Positions 1-7,290 of a DNA stretch of 10,373 nt are shown one piece after another. Below the pieces are notes generated by a model. The model did no database searches. It was not told the DNA's origin and was given only the letters and a program-made list of their open reading frames with translations. The stretch is from Bacteroidia bacterium (GTDB lineage: Bacteria; Bacteroidota; Bacteroidia; UKL13-3): contig JAKRSG010000243.1 in assembly GCA_022402405.1 (NCBI GenBank), positions 1 through 10,373 on the forward strand, given 5' to 3'. A program made the translations under genes and the position numbers. How positions within the stretch are numbered: position 1 is the stretch's first letter; the number at the start of each line of letters is the position of its first letter.

Positions 1-468
1 GTCAAAAAGGAGACACAAGAACATATTGTATATATATCAAATAAGCATAAAAATAGTGTGGATATTAATAATAGTATTTTCACCACAACACACATGACAA
101 CTAGCCTAGAAAACAAAGGTCTGGTAAATGAACTTGAACATATAGCTGACGAAATTTTATCAAAAACGCATTTCATAACGACTGAAGAGATAGCAAATTC
201 TGCACTATGGAGAGTTGCTAACAAAAGACCACCTGCTTTAAAGAAAAGAGAATTTAAAGATTGTGCTATTTGGGAAACTGTATTATCAATCGGATCAAAG
301 ATAAATGGTAGTGGGAATAAACTTGTTTTTTTTACCGTAAATACTGATGACTACATAGATAAGTCAAGAACAACTCAGGTATTACATAGTAATATTTTAA
401 GTGAAGCTACAACAATCGGCGTTAATTTGTCGCTAACTTATCAGGACTCGTTCAACAATCTAATATGA
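1..468 (+). CDS. PIN-like domain protein (DUF4935-type), C-terminal part, 5' end outside window
   Basis: The reading frame is open from the first base and ends at TGA 466-468, so these 155 codons are the C-terminal part of a longer gene. A GTG at 58 is only an internal valine codon and should not be taken as the start. The segment around residues 82-92 (KREFKDCAIWE, with D87 and E92) followed by a hydrophobic strand and TVNTDDYID (112-120) matches the second half of PIN-like nuclease domains of the DUF4935 type, where a K-x-D-x-x-x-W-E helix and a strand ending in T/N-x-D-D/x-F supply acidic metal-binding residues. The later LHSNILSE (128-135) also fits this family. Such proteins are usually several hundred residues long, so more than half is probably missing here. 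Nuclease activity is inferred from family membership; the RNA or DNA target is unknown. Some family members sit in accessory or defence regions. The gene is unusually AT-rich and borders a long empty stretch, which suggests acquired DNA. Confidence 0.6.
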   Translation, partial: VKKETQEHIVYISNKHKNSVDINNSIFTTTHMTTSLENKGLVNELEHIADEILSKTHFITTEEIANSALWRVANKRPPALKKREFKDCAIWETVLSIGSKINGSGNKLVFFTVNTDDYIDKSRTTQVLHSNILSEATTIGVNLSLTYQDSFNNLI

Positions 469-896
469 TAAAAAAGTCAGCATTTACAAGTGTTTTGTAT
501 GGCTTAAAGCAAAGTGTACAAACAACAAACAAAAATCAATCAAATGATAACTGAAAAAATACTAACAGTTCTATCAAATCAAATCATAATGAGTAAATTT
601 AGCTTCTGACATTTTAAATATTTATTTTATACAATTGACAACTACAATTATAACATTATACTATTAATCAATGTTAATCTTTAGTTATCAAACTATTGCA
701 AATATACAACGTTTACAAACAATTGACTTTTTATTTTTAAACATTTGCCATTTACATAAAAATCAATTGCATAAAACTTTAAATTCATGCTCCTAAATTA
801 TACCACCAACAGCAAAAGTTTCCTGGTAGCCAGAGCAGCGCATGAATGGCAAATTATCGAATGCCAATTGAGAAGACCCAACAGAAAAATGCCTTA
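469..896. other. AT-rich intergenic region without a recognisable gene
   Basis: This stretch of about 430 bp lies between the 3' ends of two convergent genes, the PIN-like gene and recQ. Most of it (to about 800) is extremely A/T-rich; the last 90 bp are less so. I see no RNA gene, no credible ORF (the longest candidates are about 20-31 codons) and no strong terminator with a T-tract. An inverted-repeat pair near 743-854 is listed separately. The drop in coding density and the change in composition could mark the edge of an inserted accessory segment, or simply be a spacer between convergent genes. Confidence 0.6.
743..854. repeat. Overlapping pair of short inverted repeats
   Basis: Two perfect inverted repeats share a right arm region. 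The first is atttgccatt at 743-752 with aatggcaaat at 845-854 (10 bp arms, about 92 bp apart). The second is attcatgc at 783-790 with gcatgaat at 840-847 (8 bp arms, 49 bp apart). Because the right arms overlap at 845-847, the two hairpins could not both form completely. There is also a 5 bp hairpin, tggca 847-851 with tgcca 862-866. No T-tract directly follows on either strand in the way an intrinsic terminator requires. Short arms and long loops in AT-rich DNA make chance a real possibility. Confidence 0.3.
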
Positions 897-3038
897 TTAG
901 TTAAGCTCCACCGCCTCTTCCCTTTCCAAATAACTTAAGCATAAACGAATGATATGGTAAGGAACTTCCTCTTTTAAGAACAAGTAAATGGGGGCTAATT
1001 GTTTGGATTCGCCTGTTTCTTGTTTAGCTTTTTTTACCAATTCTATTTCTTGCGTGGTAATATAAGAATCTAGGCTAGCTAGCTGTTTGGTTTGATATAA
1101 ATGCGCCACATGCGAGTAGATAGTAGTTGCTTGAATTTGCCTTGTTTCTGCAATTTCTTCTACCGAAAAGCCTTGTTGTAATAAGGCCAAAGTTTCTTTG
1201 TAAGTATCTGCTTTAGGCACCTTTATATAGGCTTCCTTTTGCCAGCTTTTTAGCTCCTTTAACAAGGTATTACCGTATTTCTTAACCTTGTGCTCGCCCA
1301 TACCATTTACATGAATAAACTCTGCCAAACTCTGTGGTTTTTTAGATACAATTTCTTTTAAAGTGGCATCGCTAAAAATAATGTAGGCAGGTACATTTTC
1401 TTTTTCTGCCAACACCCTCCTACTGGCGCGTAATTTCTCGAACAACAACTCTTCTTGGTCTTGCTCTGTATAGGTTTTTTGGTAGGTTTTGGTTTTACCT
1501 GTAAAGTCGTTGGTAATTTCTGGCTGAACCAACTGTATGCGCTGCCTACCATACAAAATCTGATTCCCAAAATCGGTAATTTTTAGCGAATTGCTTTCAT
1601 CGTAGGCTATTTCTAATAAGCCCAAATTAATCATTTGCAGAATAAGCTGCTGCCATTCAAAAAAGCTCTTATCCTTGCCTACTCCATAGGTTTTTAACAA
1701 ATGAAATTGGCTCTCTATAATTTCCTTTCTATGCGAGCCACGTATAATATCTATGAGCATATTAGTACCTACACTTTGATTGGTTCTGTGCAAGGCAGAT
1801 AATGCCTTTTGCACCAACTCTGTTCCATCAAACAATTTTTTAGGCTGCTTGCACACATCACAATTATGACAATCATCGCTAAGTGTTTCTCCAAAATAGG
1901 CCAACAAAATTTTTCTTCTACAAATAGGTGCCTCGGCATATTGCTGCATGCGGTTAAGCTTTTCTAGGTTCAGCTCTTTTTGTCCGCTTTCTTCTATAAA
2001 ATTACGCAGCATAATTACATCACCCAAACTATAATACAGTAGCGTATCGCTAGGTAAACCATCCCTGCCTGCACGACCAATTTCTTGGTAGTAGCCCTCC
2101 ATATTTTTGGGCAGGCTATTGTGAATTACAAAACGCACATTGCTTTTATCTATGCCCATACCAAACGCAATGGTGGCACAAATTACCTTGGTTTTATCAT
2201 TAATAAATTCCTCCTGCACCCTAGATCGTTCCTCGGCACTCATACCCGCATGATAATAATCTGCCGAGATACCATACGCTTGCAAGTCGGCCGCCATTTC
2301 CTCCGTAGCCTTTCGGCTCAAACAATAGATAATACCCGATTCTTTGGCTCTGGCGTGGATGAAAGAGATAATTTCCTCCATTTTCTTTTTCTTCTTTACC
2401 CCAAACCTTACTGTGAGCGACAGATTAGGCCTATCAAAACTAGCGATAAAAACCTCAGGGTTTTGCAGACTTAACTGATGTAAAATATCCTTACGCGTAA
2501 TTTTATCTGCGGTAGCAGTTAAAGCAATAATAGGCACCTGAGGCCAAACCTCCTTTAATTGCTTAAGCCGTGTGTATTCGGGCCTAAAATCATGTCCCCA
2601 AGCACTTATACAATGCGCCTCATCAATGGCAATTAAAGAGATAGTTACCTGCGAAGAAAAGAAAGGTATAAGCGTAAGCAATTTTTCTGGCGACACATAC
2701 AGCAGTTTTACACGCTCATTTTTTATTTGTTCTAATAAATCGTACTGACTAGCCTCATCCATACTACTATTTAAATAAGCGGCAGAGATTCCATTAGCTT
2801 TGAGCGCATCTACCTGATCTTTCATGAGCGCTATAAGCGGAGAAACCACCAAAGTAAGATGAGGCAGTAACAAGGCAGGTACTTGAAAACAAATAGATTT
2901 TCCGCCACCTGTTGGCATGAGAACAAGAGTATCTTTGGCTTGTAAAATACCTTGTATTATTTCCTCCTGCAGCGGACGAAACTGTTCAAATCCAAAATGT
3001 TTTTTTAAAATCTGTTGTGGGATATTTGTTGTTTGCAT
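897..3038 (-). CDS. recQ: ATP-dependent DNA helicase RecQ
   Basis: This is a 713-residue superfamily 2 helicase that unwinds DNA 3'-to-5' in recombinational repair and restart of stalled replication forks. The helicase core runs from about residue 8 to 345: Walker A PTGGGKS at 42-48, the DEAH box at 139-142 followed by the RecQ-specific loop CISAWGHDFRPEY, TAT at 174-176, and motif VI QEIGRAGRDG at 318-327. The zinc-binding subdomain has all four cysteines (C373, C390, C393, C396). It is followed by the RQC winged helix (about 405-500), an HRDC domain (about 525-600) and a C-terminal helix-turn-helix region (about 610-655) of the type found on RecQ of Bacteroidota and Firmicutes. All key motifs are intact. 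A run of five lysines (215-219) between the two helicase lobes is probably a surface loop. The ATG at 3036-3038 is the best start: the protein begins at the normal distance before the aromatic-rich FEQFRPLQ motif, and no other Met precedes the Walker A region. It is divergent from the alkyltransferase-like gene. Confidence 0.97.
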   Translation of the reverse strand: MQTTNIPQQILKKHFGFEQFRPLQEEIIQGILQAKDTLVLMPTGGGKSICFQVPALLLPHLTLVVSPLIALMKDQVDALKANGISAAYLNSSMDEASQYDLLEQIKNERVKLLYVSPEKLLTLIPFFSSQVTISLIAIDEAHCISAWGHDFRPEYTRLKQLKEVWPQVPIIALTATADKITRKDILHQLSLQNPEVFIASFDRPNLSLTVRFGVKKKKKMEEIISFIHARAKESGIIYCLSRKATEEMAADLQAYGISADYYHAGMSAEERSRVQEEFINDKTKVICATIAFGMGIDKSNVRFVIHNSLPKNMEGYYQEIGRAGRDGLPSDTLLYYSLGDVIMLRNFIEESGQKELNLEKLNRMQQYAEAPICRRKILLAYFGETLSDDCHNCDVCKQPKKLFDGTELVQKALSALHRTNQSVGTNMLIDIIRGSHRKEIIESQFHLLKTYGVGKDKSFFEWQQLILQMINLGLLEIAYDESNSLKITDFGNQILYGRQRIQLVQPEITNDFTGKTKTYQKTYTEQDQEELLFEKLRASRRVLAEKENVPAYIIFSDATLKEIVSKKPQSLAEFIHVNGMGEHKVKKYGNTLLKELKSWQKEAYIKVPKADTYKETLALLQQGFSVEEIAETRQIQATTIYSHVAHLYQTKQLASLDSYITTQEIELVKKAKQETGESKQLAPIYLFLKEEVPYHIIRLCLSYLEREEAVELN

Positions 3039-3098
3039 TGTTCAAACATAATATTTGATTTGTATATGCAAACAATGGCTTGAACCTAGAGATTGAAA
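3039..3098. promoter_or_regulatory. Divergent intergenic region between recQ and the ATL gene
   Basis: These 60 bp must hold the 5' signals for recQ (leftward) and for the alkyltransferase-like gene (rightward), unless promoters lie inside the genes. On the minus strand TATGTTTG (plus-strand 3043-3050) fits the Bacteroidota -7 consensus TAnnTTTG, and a TTTG (3069-3072) lies 18 nt upstream as a possible -33 element. However, the -7 element ends only 4 nt before the recQ ATG, so a transcript from it would be leaderless or start inside the gene. I see no equally good match on the plus strand. The dyad structure is too weak to call an operator. Confidence 0.35.
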
Positions 3099-3434
3099 AT
3101 GAAAAACAAAGATTTCTATTCAGACGTATATGAAATTGTGCGATTAATTCCACCCGGAAGAGTAAGCACATACGGCGCCATAGCCCGTTGTTTGGGCGCT
3201 TCTAGGAGTTCTAGGTTGGTTGGCTATGCCATGAATTTATCCCATAATCTAACACCAGCGGTACCCGCACACCGAGTAGTAAATAGAAACGGATTATTAA
3301 CAGGCAAACATCATTTTTCTTACGAAAACGAAATGCAAGAATTGCTAGAAAAAGAAGGCGTAATAATAGAAAATGAGCAAGTTAAAGAATTTGCCAATTT
3401 GTTTTGGGACCCGATAACAGAGTTAAAAATATAA
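3099..3434 (+). CDS. Alkyltransferase-like protein (ATL), MGMT/Ogt-fold DNA-lesion-binding protein
   Basis: This 111-residue protein corresponds to the DNA-binding domain of O6-alkylguanine-DNA alkyltransferase. The helix-turn-helix part GRVSTYGAIA (20-29, with the conserved Tyr25) and the arginine-finger region SSRLVGYAMN (37-46, R39) are typical. The active-site motif, PCHRV in true alkyltransferases, reads PAHRV here (56-60), so the alkyl-accepting cysteine is alanine. Proteins of this kind bind O6-alkylguanine in DNA, flip the base, and are thought to mark the lesion for nucleotide excision repair instead of repairing it themselves. The NRNGLLTGK segment (62-70) and the C-terminal FWDP motif (102-105) also match this family. 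I chose the ATG at 3099 over a TTG two codons upstream (3093), because family members normally start a few residues before DFYxDVYE. The gene lies 17 bp upstream of the AhpD-like gene, probably in one operon. No Shine-Dalgarno motif is visible. Confidence 0.9.
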   Translation: MKNKDFYSDVYEIVRLIPPGRVSTYGAIARCLGASRSSRLVGYAMNLSHNLTPAVPAHRVVNRNGLLTGKHHFSYENEMQELLEKEGVIIENEQVKEFANLFWDPITELKI

Positions 3435-3451
3435 TAGAAACAAAATAAAAT

Positions 3452-3811
3452 ATGGAAAACACGAATGAAGTGAAAGAATTCAATGAATTTAGAGAAAAAA
3501 TGAACGAAAAAATTCTAGGTTCAGACAATATGGTGCTAAAAAGACTATTTAATTTAGATACCAACACCTACCAAGATGGAGCCTTACCTATGGTAACCAA
3601 AGAAATGTTAGGATTAGTTGCCAGTATGGTATTACGCTGCGACGATTGCATTAAATATCATTTAGGAAAATGTTACGAGTTAAAAGTAACTACCGAGCAG
3701 ATGTTTGAGATATTTGCCGTAGCAAATATTGTGGGCGGAACCATTGTAATTCCGCATACTAGAAGAGCCGTTTCGTATTGGGAGGCATTGCAAGAAAATG
3801 GAGAAAAATAA
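3452..3811 (+). CDS. Carboxymuconolactone decarboxylase / AhpD-family protein
   Basis: This 119-residue, mostly helical protein contains the family motif RCDDCIKYHL (62-71), with the CxxC pair C63/C66 and H70, followed by VGGTIVIPHTRRA (94-106). In the alkylhydroperoxidase AhpD, a Glu 12 residues before the first Cys and a His 4 residues after the second form a proton relay. Here E51 and H70 have exactly that spacing, while the His that AhpD carries between the two cysteines is Asp65. This supports a thiol-based peroxidase-like or disulfide-reducing role more than ring decarboxylation, but the substrate is unknown. The length is normal for a single-domain member. It is likely cytosolic, with no signal peptide or membrane segment. 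The gene starts 17 bp after the alkyltransferase-like gene and is probably cotranscribed with it. It ends 49 bp before the kinase gene, with only a weak AT-rich hairpin (3815-3828) in between, so read-through into the kinase cannot be excluded. Confidence 0.88.
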   Translation: MENTNEVKEFNEFREKMNEKILGSDNMVLKRLFNLDTNTYQDGALPMVTKEMLGLVASMVLRCDDCIKYHLGKCYELKVTTEQMFEIFAVANIVGGTIVIPHTRRAVSYWEALQENGEK

Positions 3812-3860
3812 ATTAGTAAAATCTTACTTTCTGTATTAATTTGCTAGCTCATTTTTTCCT

Positions 3861-6326
3861 ATGCTACTTAAAAACTTAAACATATTATTTTTACTATTTT
3901 TCCTTGTGTTTCAGCAAAATTTGATGGCACAAGAAGACTATGAAAAAGATAGTCTGGAAAGTTTATTACCTTACGCAAACGATTTACAGAGGGCAGACAT
4001 TTTGAGCGGTCTGGCAAATTGCTTAAGAGGAACAGATACTGCCAAAGCATCTAGTTATGCGAGGCAAGCATTAATAATTTCTAACAAATTAAACTACTGC
4101 AAAGGCAAAGCAAACGCCTTAATTACGATTGGGATTTTAGAAAAAAATCAAGGCAAATTTGCAGAGGCAAGGTTACACTATCTTAAAGGACTTCAATTAG
4201 CTAGAACCTGCAAAGAGGCGGCAAGTGTTTCTTTTGCCTATCACAGTTTAGGAAATTTAAGTTACATAAAAAGTGAGCTAAAAAAATCTATTCAATATTA
4301 TATTGCCTCCGTAAAAATATCTGAGCAATTAGGCGACAGAACAAAAGCGGCTAGAACCTATAACAATATTGGTTCATTAATGATGGAATTGGGCAAATTT
4401 GATAAAGCCGAAGAGTATTTTATTAGATCAATTGACCTATTTAAAGGGAGTTCAGATAAATTATTAATTGCAGAGATAGAAAACAATTTAGCGAATATTT
4501 ACCAACAGAAAGGGTACGATTTAAAGGCGCTGTATCATTACTCTAATGCACTCGATGTATTTAGAGAAAAAAGCAGTTCATCAGATATTTCGAGTGCTTT
4601 AAATAATATTGGATTAGTGTATTTAAAAAGAAAACAATTTAAAAAGGCGCTACCATTTTTATTAGAATCATATAAAATAGATTGGCAATTAAAAGACCAA
4701 AAAGCACTAGTCTTAGTAAGCAGTAATATATTAGATGCTTACCTATTAGCCAACAAATTAGACTCAGCTCAATTTTATTTAAACCAAGGATTAAACTTAT
4801 ATAAACAAAAGCCAGAAGGTTCAGAAATAATTTCGTTATACGAATCTGCTTCCAATCTATATGGCAAACTAAACAACAAAGCCAAACAAGATTCTTTCCT
4901 GAACCTAAAAACCACAATTGCTAAAGACTATTTAAGTAAAGAAAACAGAAATGAAATTAATTTAGCTACCACAGAGTTTGAGAATGAGCGTAAAGAGCAG
5001 CGCATTAAACTCATGGAAAAAGAAAATGAAATTAATCAGCTAAAAATTTTAGAGCAAGAACTTATCATTAGACAAAGGAATATTTTACTTATTGCCACAG
5101 CTGTGGCAGTATTCTTCTTAAGCTTAATTGTGGCACTTTTAATCTATTTATTTCAAATAAATAAAAAATATAAAACCTTTGAAATAAGCAGTCAGGCCAA
5201 AAGTGATATTCTAAATCAATTAAACCACGAAATTAGAACTCCTTTAAATGGAGTGGTTGGAATGAGTCAGCTTGCCACAGAAAGTAAAACATTTGCAGAG
5301 CTAAAAGAATATTTAAGCTTTATAAAGTTAAGCGGCGACGAACTCGTATATGTGCTTAATAACCTAATTACATATTTGCAATTAGACAGAAACGAAGCCA
5401 AACCGATCTTATCGCCGTTTGATTTGCCAGGTGCATTAGAAGAACTATTTAATACCTACCGCATTCAGTGCAAAAACAAAGGGCTTTTGTTTAATCAAAT
5501 GGTAATGCCTGGCATCCCCAAATGGATAAATGGCGATAAACAAAAGATACTGATAATACTCCAAAATTTACTCAGTAATGCTATGAAACAAACCCCAAAA
5601 GGAATTATAAAAGTAGAGGTAAGTCAGAGTGCTTCGAGAAAAAAAGATGGCAAAAAATGGAGTACTATCCAATTTTCGGTAATAGATGAAGGACCCGGAT
5701 TATCAGAAAAAGAAATTAAAAGTATTTTTAAAGGAACACCTAAAACTCGGAAAGGAGAAACGGGTTTTGGAATTGGACTTAAAAACGTAAAAGAGCTTAG
5801 CGATTTAATGAAAGGTCATATTGAGGTTATTTCAGAAAAAGGAGTAGGCAGCAGTTTTATTGTTGAATTAGAGCTAGAGGAAGTAGAAAAAACAGACACG
5901 CAGTTTTTAAGTGAAAGCCTCGCCATTACTAATTTTAACCCGCAGAAATACAATATTTTGGTGGTAGAAGATCACTTGGTAAACCAGTTTTTATTGAGTA
6001 AGATTTTAGAGAAAGAAGGATATAGCTGCACCTTAGCAGAAAACGGTTTAAAAGCGCTTGCGGCGCTGAGAGAACGAAATTTTGATTTGGTGCTAATGGA
6101 CCTAAGAATGCCAGTAATGGATGGGTTAGAAACAGCCCAACATATCCGAAATTCGGAGGAATTTGAAAAGGATAGAAATATTCCCATCATTGCCATTTCT
6201 GCGCATGAAGATTACCAAGAGAAAAAGAAATGTATGGAAATTGGCGTTAACGATTACATTCTCAAACCTATAAAAAAAGATATTCTCCTAAAATCATTGA
6301 GAGAACAAATTGTAAATAGTAAGTAA
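3861..6326 (+). CDS. TPR-containing hybrid sensor histidine kinase/response regulator
   Basis: This 821-residue signalling protein starts with a signal peptide (about 1-24, hydrophobic core LFLLFFLVF, ending MAQ before EDYEK). About seven TPR-like helical repeats follow (roughly 46-350, e.g. the G-K-F-x-x-A pattern at 98-103 and 178-183), so the sensor part is expected outside the cytoplasmic membrane. A charged, probably coiled-coil helix (365-403) leads into one membrane segment (408-431). The cytoplasmic part has a HisKA domain with H456 in NHEIRTPLNG, then an ATPase domain with the N box LLSNAMKQ (N573), G1 DEGPGL (609-614) and G2 GFGIGL (635-640). The lid between them is short and lacks a clear F-box phenylalanine pair. 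The C-terminal receiver (about 697-818) has the acidic pair E703/D704, phospho-acceptor D747 in LMDLRMPVMDG, S780 and K802 in LKP. There is no DNA-binding output domain, so phosphate must pass to another protein through an HPt or act by contact. The stimulus is unknown. The ATG at 3861 is supported by the signal peptide that follows it. Confidence 0.93.
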   Translation: MLLKNLNILFLLFFLVFQQNLMAQEDYEKDSLESLLPYANDLQRADILSGLANCLRGTDTAKASSYARQALIISNKLNYCKGKANALITIGILEKNQGKFAEARLHYLKGLQLARTCKEAASVSFAYHSLGNLSYIKSELKKSIQYYIASVKISEQLGDRTKAARTYNNIGSLMMELGKFDKAEEYFIRSIDLFKGSSDKLLIAEIENNLANIYQQKGYDLKALYHYSNALDVFREKSSSSDISSALNNIGLVYLKRKQFKKALPFLLESYKIDWQLKDQKALVLVSSNILDAYLLANKLDSAQFYLNQGLNLYKQKPEGSEIISLYESASNLYGKLNNKAKQDSFLNLKTTIAKDYLSKENRNEINLATTEFENERKEQRIKLMEKENEINQLKILEQELIIRQRNILLIATAVAVFFLSLIVALLIYLFQINKKYKTFEISSQAKSDILNQLNHEIRTPLNGVVGMSQLATESKTFAELKEYLSFIKLSGDELVYVLNNLITYLQLDRNEAKPILSPFDLPGALEELFNTYRIQCKNKGLLFNQMVMPGIPKWINGDKQKILIILQNLLSNAMKQTPKGIIKVEVSQSASRKKDGKKWSTIQFSVIDEGPGLSEKEIKSIFKGTPKTRKGETGFGIGLKNVKELSDLMKGHIEVISEKGVGSSFIVELELEEVEKTDTQFLSESLAITNFNPQKYNILVVEDHLVNQFLLSKILEKEGYSCTLAENGLKALAALRERNFDLVLMDLRMPVMDGLETAQHIRNSEEFEKDRNIPIIAISAHEDYQEKKKCMEIGVNDYILKPIKKDILLKSLREQIVNSK

Positions 6327-6394
6327 GAAGTCCTAAATTATTTAGATATTTTTAAAAAAAATAGTTCATATTTGCCAGCTCAAAAACAGAATAT

Positions 6395-7276
6395 ATGTCA
6401 GTATTAGTAGATAAAAATTCTAAGGTGATTGTACAAGGATTCACCGGAAGTGAAGGTAGCTTTCACGCTCAACAAATGATTGAATACGGTACCAACTTAG
6501 TTGGTGGCGTTACACCGGGTAAAGGTGGTCAAACTCACCTAGACAAACCTGTTTTTAACACTGTTTTAGATGCAGTAGAAAAAGCAGGCGCTAATGTTTC
6601 CATTATTTTTGTGCCACCTGCATTTGCTGCAGACGCCATTATGGAAGCCGCAGACGCAGGTATTAAAGTAATTGTATGTATTACAGAAGGAATTCCTGTA
6701 AATGATATGATTGCTGTTAAAGAATATATCAAAAGCAGAAACTGTACTTTAATTGGTCCAAACTGCCCAGGTGTAATTACTCCAGGTGAGGCAAAAGTTG
6801 GTATCATGCCAGGCTTTGTATTCAAACCAGGCAGAATTGGTATCGTTTCAAAATCAGGTACTTTAACTTATGAAGCTGCAGACCAAGTAGTAAAAGCTGG
6901 TTTAGGTATTAGTACAGCTATTGGTATTGGCGGAGACCCAATCATTGGAACTCCTACCAAAGATGCAGTAGAATTACTTATGAATGATCCTGAAACAGAT
7001 GCTATCATTATGATTGGCGAAATTGGTGGAAGCTACGAAGCAGATGCTGCTCGTTGGATTAAAGCCAATGGTAACAAAAAGCCAGTAGTTGGTTTTATTG
7101 CCGGCCAAACAGCTCCTCCAGGAAGAAGAATGGGTCATGCCGGTGCTATTATCGGTGGTAAAGATGATACTGCTGCCGCTAAAATGGCAATCATGGCAGA
7201 ATGTGGTATTCACGTAGTAGAATCACCAGCAGAGATTGGTTCAGCCATGCTTAAAGCGTTACAAGCCAAAGCATAA
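6395..7276 (+). CDS. sucD: Succinyl-CoA ligase (ADP/GDP-forming), alpha subunit
   Basis: This 293-residue protein is the alpha subunit of succinyl-CoA synthetase, which interconverts succinyl-CoA and succinate with substrate-level phosphorylation in the TCA cycle. It acts in the cytosol together with the beta subunit SucC. The N-terminal CoA-binding Rossmann part contains GFTGSEGSFHA (15-25) and the conserved GGVTPGKGG (37-45). GPNCPGVI (121-128) and KSGTLTYE (153-160) are also diagnostic. The phosphohistidine is H248 in GHAGAIIGG (247-255), equivalent to the active-site His of the E. coli enzyme. The length is normal and nothing is missing. No sucC lies next to it in this window; separate sucC and sucD loci are common in Bacteroidota. 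The gene begins 68 bp after the kinase gene, in a spacer that is A/T-rich and has no exact Bacteroidota promoter match. It ends at a strong intrinsic terminator, so the transcription unit closes here. GC content and codon use look smoother than in the neighbours, as expected for a highly expressed gene. Confidence 0.97.
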   Translation: MSVLVDKNSKVIVQGFTGSEGSFHAQQMIEYGTNLVGGVTPGKGGQTHLDKPVFNTVLDAVEKAGANVSIIFVPPAFAADAIMEAADAGIKVIVCITEGIPVNDMIAVKEYIKSRNCTLIGPNCPGVITPGEAKVGIMPGFVFKPGRIGIVSKSGTLTYEAADQVVKAGLGISTAIGIGGDPIIGTPTKDAVELLMNDPETDAIIMIGEIGGSYEADAARWIKANGNKKPVVGFIAGQTAPPGRRMGHAGAIIGGKDDTAAAKMAIMAECGIHVVESPAEIGSAMLKALQAKA

Positions 7277-7290
7277 TTAATATAAAATAC

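Noticed and set aside
544..609. Short plus-strand frame of 21 codons starting ATGATAACTG
   Set aside because: Too short, no recognisable motif, no ribosome binding signal, and lies in random-looking AT-rich DNA.
693..788. Minus-strand frame of 31 codons preceded by an AGGAG one base before its ATG
   Set aside because: The spacing is too short for a working Shine-Dalgarno, the composition is that of the surrounding AT-rich DNA, and the peptide has no recognisable features.
845..938. Plus-strand frame of 30 codons (MANYRMPIEKTQQ...) reaching into the recQ 3' end
   Set aside because: Starts right after an in-frame stop, is short, and half of it is antisense to conserved recQ coding sequence.
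2085..2474. 129-codon plus-strand open frame antisense to recQ
   Set aside because: It lies wholly within the conserved RecQ helicase core and its translation has no domain logic; a shadow frame.
3093..3098. TTG as the start of the ATL gene
   Set aside because: The ATG two codons downstream gives the usual N-terminus for the family and is the more common start codon.
3815..3828. Hairpin agtaa-aatc-ttact after the AhpD-like gene as a terminator
   Set aside because: Only five mostly A/T base pairs and no T-tract; too weak to call.
6335..6362. A/T-only stem with an A-run between the kinase gene and sucD as a terminator or promoter
   Set aside because: No GC-rich stem, and the ATATTTG nearby does not fit TAnnTTTG with a proper -33 element.
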